Assembly (NCBI RefSeq): GCF_014646675.1
Contig: NZ_BMNS01000003.1
Location: 357,580 to 421,579, forward strand
Source: Lutibacter litoralis
GTDB lineage: Bacteria > Bacteroidota > Bacteroidia > Flavobacteriales > Flavobacteriaceae
Direction of reading: 5' to 3'
Length of the DNA: 64,000 nt
The notes under the pieces are model-generated. The model ran no database searches, was not told the origin of the DNA, and saw only the letters and a list, made by a program, of their open reading frames with translations. Shown here one piece after another: positions 54,272-61,161 of the stretch. Every line of letters starts with the position of its first letter. Positions within the stretch are counted from its first letter, which is position 1. Both the position numbers and the translations under genes were made by a program.

Positions 54272-56902
54272 TTACTTGTTGTTTAATGGTAAAATAAATG
54301 TTAATCTTGCTCCAGTTGGTCTAATATTTTCGGCCCAAATTTTTCCATTATGACTCTCAATTATTTGTTTGCTAATTGCCAAACCCAAACCACTTCCAAC
54401 TGGTTTTAATATGGTTTGATTTTTTGATTGATAAAATTTATTAAAAATTGAGCCTAATTCATCTTTTGAAATTCCTTTTCCATTATCTTCTACAGAAATT
54501 TCAATGTTGTTTTCATTTTGAAAGGTATATACTGAGACACTTCCAACCTCTTCATTAGAAAATTTTATTGCATTAGATAGTAAGTTTATAATTACTTGTT
54601 GAATTCTATCTTCATCGTAAATTAAGTTAGCGTCGTTTATTCCTTCAATATTAATTTTAACCTGCTTTTTTATCGCTAATTGTTGTACAGAGTTAATTGA
54701 TTTTGAAATAGTTTCTTGTATAGAGTTTTCTTTTAACTCTAATTTTTCTTTACCAGTAGCTAACTTTTCTAAATCTAAAATATTATTTATAAGCCTGCTA
54801 ACGCGTTCGCTTTCACTTAAAATACTTGTTAAAAATTTATTTTTAACTTCATGGTCAATTTTAGCATCATCCAACAGTATTTCAGACAATGCTCTAATAG
54901 ATGTAATAGGTGTTTTTAGTTCATGTGCAACAGTATCTAAAAACTCATCTTTTTGTTTATCTTTTTCTTTTAGTGCCTTATTAGATTCTTTTGCTTTTTG
55001 CGTTTCATCTAAAATTTTCAATACTTCTTGGAGACTAATTTCTTCTTCTTTAACAACAGAAGAAATTAAAATTCTTGCAGAGGCACTTCCAATACTTCCT
55101 GTCAATAATTTTTCTGAGAAATTTACTAAACGAGCATCTGCAAATTGATCTTTTTTATTGATATTATACTTCATATAAAACAAATTTAAAGCGCGTTCAG
55201 TACGTTTATCGCCTAAGAATCTGGTTAATACTTTTCTAATATCTTTTACATAAGCTTCTCCTTTCCAAACAAAAGCATTTTCGTATAAGGAAGCATATTT
55301 ACTGCTGTCAACAAACATTTCTGCAAAATTACGCTCTCTAGAACTTCCAATAATATTTACAGATAAAAGTGAATAGGTTATAACATTAAAAAAAATACTC
55401 CAAAAAAATGCGTGTGGAACAGGTTCAAAAATTTGCATTCCAAATAGGTTATAAGGTTTTAAAAAGCTAAACCCAAAAAGACCATCAGAAACAAAAGAAG
55501 ATGCAATTTCCTGTGAATCAATTGTAAAAGGAATTACTAATGTATAAACTGTGACTAAAAATCCGACTAAAATTCCAAATTTTGCACCTATAGCCGATCC
55601 TCTTCTCCAAAAAAGTCCTCCAAAGAAGGAAGGTGCCAATTGTGCAATTAATACAAATGAAATTAACCCAATTGAAACTAAAGAACGGTCTAATGTAAAA
55701 AACTTATAGAAAAAATAAGCTACAATAATTAATGAAAATATAGATATTCTTCTAATATTTTTAATAGATTCTGTGTTTTTCTCAGACTCACCTTTACTAA
55801 ATTTACTTAAAAAACCGTAAGGAATTATTAAATTGTTACTTAACATTGTTGATAATGCTAATGTAGAAATGACTACCATAGAAATTGCAGCTGAAAAACC
55901 TCCTAAAAACACTAGAATGGCTAAAAAATCATTGCCTTGTTGTAACGGTAACATAAGTGTAAATAAATCGGCCTCAACTTGTTGATTTTGAAATATAATA
56001 TTTCCTCCCCAAGCGATAAAAATTACAAACACATTGAATAATAATAGATATAATGGGAATAACCAAGTTGCTTTTTTTAGATATTTTTCACGTTCATTTT
56101 CAACTACAGATACTTGAAACTGCCTTGGTAACAGCATAATAGCAATCATAGATACAATACTTAAAAGAAACCAATTAAATCCACCTTCTAAGCCATTTAG
56201 ACTTTGCTGTTCTTTAAAATTTGGCAAAGTTGAAGCCTGCTGATAAATATCACCTGGGCCATTGAATAGGTAAAAAGTTACATAAACACCTATAATAACA
56301 AAAAACAGTAATTTAATAATAGATTCTAGTGCAACGGCTGTAATAATTCCTTTATGTCTTTCGGAAGCATCGGTATGTTGTGTGCCAAAAAATGCTGCAA
56401 AAACTGCCAATAAGATTGCAATGTAGAATGTAGTGTCTTTTATTATTGAATTTACTACAATAGTATGATTTGTAATTACATTAAACGTTTCTGAGATTGC
56501 TTTTAATTGTAATGAAATGTAAGGAACAATTGCCAGCACGCAAACCAATGTTACAAGTGCCCCTAAAAAACGATCGTTTCCATATCTTAATGAAATAAAA
56601 TCAGCCAAAGAAGAAATTTTATTTCCTTTTGAAATACGAATGATTTTTTTCATTAATAACATCCAAGTTGGTATAATTATAACTGGACCAACATAAATTG
56701 CTAAAAATTTAATTCCAGAAGTTGCAGCTAAACCAACACTACCATAATAAGTCCACGCTGTACAATAAACAGCTAATGATAATGTGTAAACGTAAGGATT
56801 ATTTACCCAGCCACTTTTTGAATTTTTTTCTGCCCAATAAGCCACATAAAAAATTACGGCTAAATAAATTATTATAATAGATATGACTAAAAAATTACTC
56901 AT
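54272..56902 (-). CDS. Sodium-solute-symporter-like sensor histidine kinase (CbrA/CrbS type)
   Basis: An 876-residue inner-membrane protein. Residues about 1-490 are an SLC5/SSS transporter domain with about 13 helices (YWAEKNSKSGWVNNPYVY, YCTAWTYYGSVGLAATSG). A STAC-like linker follows (YENAFVWKGEAYVKDIRKVL, about 520-620). The kinase core has the phospho-His in DTVAHELKTPITSIRALSE, the N box INLLSNAIKF and the G boxes VEDNGKGISKDE and GSGLGLAISKQI. CrbS-type kinases regulate acetate use. Here the gene lies in one operon with the fused Acs, and an SSS transporter operon is next door, so a sensor of acetate or a similar carboxylate is likely. It overlaps the preceding small gene by 8 bp. Confidence 0.93.
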   Translation of the reverse strand: MSNFLVISIIIIYLAVIFYVAYWAEKNSKSGWVNNPYVYTLSLAVYCTAWTYYGSVGLAATSGIKFLAIYVGPVIIIPTWMLLMKKIIRISKGNKISSLADFISLRYGNDRFLGALVTLVCVLAIVPYISLQLKAISETFNVITNHTIVVNSIIKDTTFYIAILLAVFAAFFGTQHTDASERHKGIITAVALESIIKLLFFVIIGVYVTFYLFNGPGDIYQQASTLPNFKEQQSLNGLEGGFNWFLLSIVSMIAIMLLPRQFQVSVVENEREKYLKKATWLFPLYLLLFNVFVIFIAWGGNIIFQNQQVEADLFTLMLPLQQGNDFLAILVFLGGFSAAISMVVISTLALSTMLSNNLIIPYGFLSKFSKGESEKNTESIKNIRRISIFSLIIVAYFFYKFFTLDRSLVSIGLISFVLIAQLAPSFFGGLFWRRGSAIGAKFGILVGFLVTVYTLVIPFTIDSQEIASSFVSDGLFGFSFLKPYNLFGMQIFEPVPHAFFWSIFFNVITYSLLSVNIIGSSRERNFAEMFVDSSKYASLYENAFVWKGEAYVKDIRKVLTRFLGDKRTERALNLFYMKYNINKKDQFADARLVNFSEKLLTGSIGSASARILISSVVKEEEISLQEVLKILDETQKAKESNKALKEKDKQKDEFLDTVAHELKTPITSIRALSEILLDDAKIDHEVKNKFLTSILSESERVSRLINNILDLEKLATGKEKLELKENSIQETISKSINSVQQLAIKKQVKINIEGINDANLIYDEDRIQQVIINLLSNAIKFSNEEVGSVSVYTFQNENNIEISVEDNGKGISKDELGSIFNKFYQSKNQTILKPVGSGLGLAISKQIIESHNGKIWAENIRPTGARLTFILPLNNK

Positions 56903-57089
56903 AAAAACGTTTTAAAATAATATGAGAGATTATAATTGCCAAAATCCAAACAACAAAAATATAAAAGTATATCAAGGGAAACCCAAAAACAGAAATCTCA
57001 GCATCAAACAACAAAATTATAGGAATGTTGAATAAGCTAAGTAATAAGATAGTTAATACTATGAGTTTTTGTTGGTGTCTTTTTTTCAT
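56895..57089 (-). CDS. Small two-helix membrane protein preceding the SSS kinase
   Basis: A 64-residue protein with a basic N-terminus (MKKRHQQK) and two hydrophobic helices (LIVLTILLLSLFNIPIILLF; FPLIYFYIFVVWILAIIIS). Its stop overlaps the start of the SSS-kinase gene by 8 bp, which implies translational coupling. Small two-helix partners are known for SSS transporters (for example the DUF4212 protein at 58883), so this may be the matching subunit of the transporter-like sensor. No family is recognised with certainty. Confidence 0.75.
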   Translation of the reverse strand: MKKRHQQKLIVLTILLLSLFNIPIILLFDAEISVFGFPLIYFYIFVVWILAIIISHIILKRFYE

Positions 57090-57116
57090 TCAAAAAATTT
57101 AATTAGTTAAATATAA

Positions 57117-57152
57117 TAAAAAGCAGCATTACAATAAAAATGCTGCTTTTTT
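57117..57152 (-). terminator. Terminator after the SSS symporter operon
   Basis: AAGCAGCATT and AATGCTGCTT form a 10-bp stem with A and T runs on the two sides. Read on the minus strand, it separates the porin-DUF4212-SSS operon from the sensor operon. Confidence 0.8.
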
Positions 57153-57164
57153 ACTAATTACTAA

Positions 57165-58856
57165 CTAATGGTCACTAGCTTCACCAGCGCCCGAAGGAAT
57201 TCTAATATCTTCAACTATATCTTGTACATGTTGAGGAGGTGCAGGTGTAAACCTGGAAACTACAATTGAAATAATAAAGTTAACAATCATTGCAACTGTT
57301 CCAAATCCTTCTGGAGAAATTCCAAACCACCATTCGCTTGAATCTGGCATTTCACCAATCCATCCTAATTTGTATTTTGCCATATAAAAGAACATTAAAC
57401 TTAAACCAACTATCATTCCTGAAATTGCCCCTTCTTTGTTCATGCGTTTGTCAAAAATACCTAATAAAATTGCTGGGAAGAATGATGCTGCTGCCAAGCC
57501 AAAGGCTAAAGCAACCACTGCGGCGACAAATCCCGGCGGATTAATACCAAAATAACCTGCAATTAAAACTGCAACAAAAGCACTTAAACGCGCGGCAATC
57601 AATTCGCCTTTTTCAGAAATATCTGGTTTTATAATTTTCTTAAATAAATCGTGTGATATTGAGGAAGCAATTACTAATAAAAGTCCTGCTGCTGTAGATA
57701 ATGCAGCGGCTAATCCACCAGCACCTACTAATGCAATTACCCAGTTTGGTAATTGTGCAATTTCTGGATTTGCTAACACCATAATATCTCGGTCAATTGT
57801 TAGTTCGTTTACAGATTTATCTGCAACATATTGTACAACGCCATCTGCATTTTTATCTTCAAACTTTATTAAGCCTGTTTTCTCCCAATTTCCAAACCAT
57901 TCAGGTAATTCTGCATATTCCGCATTACTTACTGTTTCAATAAGTTTTGTTCTTGCAAAAACAGCTACTGCAGGAACAGTTGTATATAAAATCGCAATAA
58001 ATAATAGTGCCCAACCTGCAGAAACACGTGCGTCTTTTACCCTAGGTACTGTAAAGAATCTAACAATTACGTGCGGTAAACCAGCGGTTCCTACCATTAA
58101 TGCTACTGTAATAGCAAATACGTCGATCATACTTTTATTTCCAGAAGTATATTCATTAAAGCCAAGTTGGGTGGATAGACCATCTAATTTATCTAATAAA
58201 TATATGCCATCTTCACCAGCACTTCCAAAACCTAATTGCGGAATTGGGTTTCCTGTCATTTGAAAAGATATAAATATGGCAGGTACCATAAATGCAAAAA
58301 TTAAGACACAATATTGTGCAACTTGTGTATAGGTAATTCCTTTCATTCCACCTAAAACAGCATAAAACAAAACAATTGCCATACCAATATACACGCCCGT
58401 ATTAATATCAACTTCAAGGTATCTTGAAAACACAATTCCTACACCACGCATTTGGCCAGCAACATATGTAAACGAAACAATTAAAGCAGCAATTACGGCT
58501 ACTACACGAGCAGTATTCGAGTAATATCTATCGCCAATAAAATCGGGCACTGTAAATTTTCCAAATTTCCTTAAGTAAGGTGCTAGTAAAAGTGCTAAAA
58601 GCACATAACCACCAGTCCAACCCATAAGGTATACTGAACCATCATATCCTGTAAAAGATACAATACCTGCTAATGAGATAAATGATGCCGCAGACATCCA
58701 ATCTGCCGCTGTAGCCATTCCATTCATAATTGGAGGAACTCCACCTCCTGCTACGTAAAATTCTTTTGAAGATCCTGCTCTGGCCCAAATTGCAATTCCA
58801 ATATAAAGCGCAAAAGTTATTCCAACAAGTATCCATGTCCAAGTTAATATTCCCAT
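57165..58856 (-). CDS. Sodium:solute symporter, acetate/carboxylate type (ActP-like)
   Basis: A 563-residue inner-membrane SSS transporter with about 13 helices. The start ILTWTWILVGITFALYIGIA is followed by EFYVAGGGVPPIMNGMATAADWMSAASF, given as two blocks EFYVAGGGVPPIMNG and ATAADWMSAASF, typical of the ActP/VC_2705 branch. A soluble insert lies about residues 310-370 (WFGNWEKTGLIKFEDKNADG). The DUF4212 small partner is encoded 26 bp upstream, a fixed pairing for this subfamily. Next to Acs/PrpE and a CrbS-like sensor, short-chain carboxylate uptake is the likely role. Confidence 0.92.
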   Translation of the reverse strand: MGILTWTWILVGITFALYIGIAIWARAGSSKEFYVAGGGVPPIMNGMATAADWMSAASFISLAGIVSFTGYDGSVYLMGWTGGYVLLALLLAPYLRKFGKFTVPDFIGDRYYSNTARVVAVIAALIVSFTYVAGQMRGVGIVFSRYLEVDINTGVYIGMAIVLFYAVLGGMKGITYTQVAQYCVLIFAFMVPAIFISFQMTGNPIPQLGFGSAGEDGIYLLDKLDGLSTQLGFNEYTSGNKSMIDVFAITVALMVGTAGLPHVIVRFFTVPRVKDARVSAGWALLFIAILYTTVPAVAVFARTKLIETVSNAEYAELPEWFGNWEKTGLIKFEDKNADGVVQYVADKSVNELTIDRDIMVLANPEIAQLPNWVIALVGAGGLAAALSTAAGLLLVIASSISHDLFKKIIKPDISEKGELIAARLSAFVAVLIAGYFGINPPGFVAAVVALAFGLAAASFFPAILLGIFDKRMNKEGAISGMIVGLSLMFFYMAKYKLGWIGEMPDSSEWWFGISPEGFGTVAMIVNFIISIVVSRFTPAPPQHVQDIVEDIRIPSGAGEASDH

Positions 58857-58882
58857 GATTTAATTTTTTATTTAAAGATTAA

Positions 58883-59137
58883 TTATTCGTCAACTCCATA
58901 TTTTTTATCTAGCTTATTCATCAATTTTACATAGACGAATATTAAGATAACAAACACGTACATTGAACCTTGTTGTGCAAACCAAAAACCTAGTTTAAAT
59001 CCACCCATTTTTATGGAGTTTAACTGATCCACTAATAAAATTCCGAACACATAAGAAACTAAAAACCATATACTTAGTAAGATTGCTAAATATCCAAGGT
59101 TTTCTTTCCAATATGCTTTCATATCTTTTTTTGACAT
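58883..59137 (-). CDS. DUF4212 small subunit of the SSS symporter
   Basis: An 84-residue membrane protein with two helices (LAILLSIWFLVSYVFGILL; FWFAQQGSMYVFVILIFVYV) and the family blocks AYWKENLGYL, GFWFAQQGS and MNKLDKKYGVDE. DUF4212 proteins are always encoded beside this type of sodium:solute symporter and are thought to be its accessory subunit. It lies 11 bp after the porin gene and 26 bp before the symporter gene. Confidence 0.94.
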   Translation of the reverse strand: MSKKDMKAYWKENLGYLAILLSIWFLVSYVFGILLVDQLNSIKMGGFKLGFWFAQQGSMYVFVILIFVYVKLMNKLDKKYGVDE

Positions 59138-59148
59138 AATTGTTAGTA

Positions 59149-60324
59149 TTAAAATTTATAAATTGCTGTTGTTAGTAATCTAAAGTTATTTACTGAATCT
59201 GATGTAGAAGTAATGTCTCCATTTGTGGCAATGGATCCGTATTGTGCATTTGTAAATTCGCCTTCTAAACCTATTTTTAAACTTCCAGATTTCCAGCCAA
59301 TTCTAGGTGAAACTCTAAAAGCGCTCTCAACAGTACCTAAAAAACCATCAACATAGGTTATTGATTCGCCAAAACCTCCATTTGCAGCATAACCACCAAA
59401 CAAGCCCCATTCCATTGTTTCAGAAAAATCTCCGCTAAACTCTGTCCACATAGATAAGGTTTCATTATTCACAAAATCACCACTTCCATCTATTGCAAAA
59501 CCTCCTATTTGAAGAATATCGGTCATATTTTGACCATAAGTTGCTTCTGCTTTCCAAGTTGCTTCACCTAATTTTGTTCTAAAATATCCAATAAAAGCAG
59601 TACTTGTTAAATTGTCCTCGCCTAGAGCAGGTCTGCTAGATTTTAAATTGAAACCTAAACCTCCCAAGGTTGTATTTGCTTCACCAAATTGTAATTGTGC
59701 GTGTAATTGTGGTATTCCAGATTGACTAACGCTTGCACCTCTTGTTTTAAAATCTCTTTCAGTAAAAAGTACTCCTATAAATTTTACACTTCCTTTTGTA
59801 GTAATACGAAGTTGTGGATTTCTTGAAAACGGCTGAAAGGGTACACCAGTATTAAAAGAATAAACGCCAGGGAAAACTGCCGTTACAAACATTGGATGCC
59901 AATACTGACCCATTATAATATCAACCTTATCATTTGATAATTGAATAAATGCATGCCTTAATCTTAATTCTCCAGTTGTTCCATCAGAGTTTCCGAAAAA
60001 TGCTGCTTCTAAAACTCCAGAAGTTTTCATTCCAAAAAAATCAGGACCACTAATTGCTCCTTTTAATCTAGATTGGATTGCAAGAATGTTGAAATTGGAT
60101 TGATCGTTTAAATCTTCGCCTCCAACAAGATTCTCAGCTGCTGGTAAAATATTAAAGTGACCTTCTCTAGCGTTTACAGTTTGACGTGTGTCAAACATAA
60201 AATCTGCCTTTACAAAACCGCTCCAATTAATTCCAAATTTTTTGTCTGTCTCATCAGACTGACTGTAACCTAAGTTTGTTAATGCAATTGATGCTATTAA
60301 CAAGACCAATAGTTGTTTTTTCAT
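59149..60324 (-). CDS. Outer-membrane porin-like beta-barrel protein
   Basis: A 391-residue exported protein with a signal peptide (LLVLLIASIALTNLGYSQ) and a sequence of alternating amphipathic strands ending LLTTAIYKF with a C-terminal Phe, the usual outer-membrane barrel signal. Strand pairs such as GINWSGFVKADFMFDTRQTV and LRLRHAFIQLSNDKVDIIMG resemble DcaP/porin-like barrels. It heads the operon with DUF4212 and the SSS symporter, so it may let the same carboxylate cross the outer membrane. No exact family is assigned. Confidence 0.8.
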   Translation of the reverse strand: MKKQLLVLLIASIALTNLGYSQSDETDKKFGINWSGFVKADFMFDTRQTVNAREGHFNILPAAENLVGGEDLNDQSNFNILAIQSRLKGAISGPDFFGMKTSGVLEAAFFGNSDGTTGELRLRHAFIQLSNDKVDIIMGQYWHPMFVTAVFPGVYSFNTGVPFQPFSRNPQLRITTKGSVKFIGVLFTERDFKTRGASVSQSGIPQLHAQLQFGEANTTLGGLGFNLKSSRPALGEDNLTSTAFIGYFRTKLGEATWKAEATYGQNMTDILQIGGFAIDGSGDFVNNETLSMWTEFSGDFSETMEWGLFGGYAANGGFGESITYVDGFLGTVESAFRVSPRIGWKSGSLKIGLEGEFTNAQYGSIATNGDITSTSDSVNNFRLLTTAIYKF

Positions 60325-60441
60325 AAATATAAGTTTGGTTAATTTATTTTGTGTATTAAAAAAATAATTTTTAACCCTTACAATATGAAAAGAAATAGAT
60401 TTTAAATAAAATTACATATATATTTATGTTAATAGGTATAG

Positions 60442-60861
60442 CTAATCTTTAAAGCGCTCCCATCTTATTAACATATATTTGTCACCTAACTCGGTAACAA
60501 TGACCCCAGCGCCAATTAAATTTTTATTTTCAGAAAAGTATTTTGCTAATTCTTGAGCGTTTAGAATTTTGTAAGTAGAATGATATTCAAAACTATAAGG
60601 GCGTTTAATATTATATTTTTTTACCCAATTAATAATACTTACATGTGAAATTCCTAAAATTCTCTCAATTTCTCTATAACTTAATCCTTCTAGATATAAT
60701 TGTAAAGCTTTATTAACATAATAAGAGTCTATTTGCTTTCCAATCTTATTTACGGTAAAATAATAATTGCATTTTTTACACTTATAACGTTGTCTTTCTT
60801 TTACTATTCCACTCTTAACATAGTTGTTAGAACCGCAATTTGGACAGAATTCAATGTTCAT
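60442..60861 (-). CDS. Zinc-ribbon/HTH protein from an IS1-type transposase N-terminus, probably domesticated
   Basis: A 139-residue protein. Residues 6-31 form a zinc ribbon (CPNC, Cys6/Cys9; CKKC, Cys28/Cys31) like InsA of IS1, and residues about 50-80 a helix-turn-helix (SYREIERILGISHVSIINWV). The last 55 residues (LNAQELAKYFSENKNLIGAG, GDKYMLIRWERF) are not transposase and there is no DDE domain. No inverted repeats or partner frame flank it. It is best read as a DNA-binding regulator derived from a transposase. It lies between the porin operon and the divergent gltB. Confidence 0.75.
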   Translation of the reverse strand: MNIEFCPNCGSNNYVKSGIVKERQRYKCKKCNYYFTVNKIGKQIDSYYVNKALQLYLEGLSYREIERILGISHVSIINWVKKYNIKRPYSFEYHSTYKILNAQELAKYFSENKNLIGAGVIVTELGDKYMLIRWERFKD

Positions 60862-61125
60862 ATATATTAATTTTGCATAAATATACCTTTTTAGCGTTAT
60901 TATTTATGATTTAATACATATATCTTTTTCGAAATTAAAGGAAGCAAAAGATAGAAATCTGACTTTTTTATAAAATGTACTTCATTTTAAAGTAAAACCT
61001 ACTTAACAATTTATTAAAATTTAAAGCTTAAAAAGCGGTTTTAATTATTTTTAACGTTTGATTTGTTTTATTATGATAATTACAACGTTTTCGTAGTTAT
61101 AAAGTGTACAAAGAGGTTTTTTCTC

Positions 61126-61133
61126 TATTTTTG
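61126..61133 (+). promoter_or_regulatory. Possible -7 promoter box for gltB
   Basis: TATTTTTG fits TAnnTTTG, 28 bp before the gltB ATG. The 300-bp divergent region 60862-61161 shows no gene. Confidence 0.4.
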
Positions 61134-61161
61134 TAACTATTCGATAATAATAATTTTTTAT

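Noticed and set aside
60442-60861. Complete IS1-type insertion sequence
   Set aside because: No transposase catalytic frame and no terminal repeats flank the zinc-ribbon gene.
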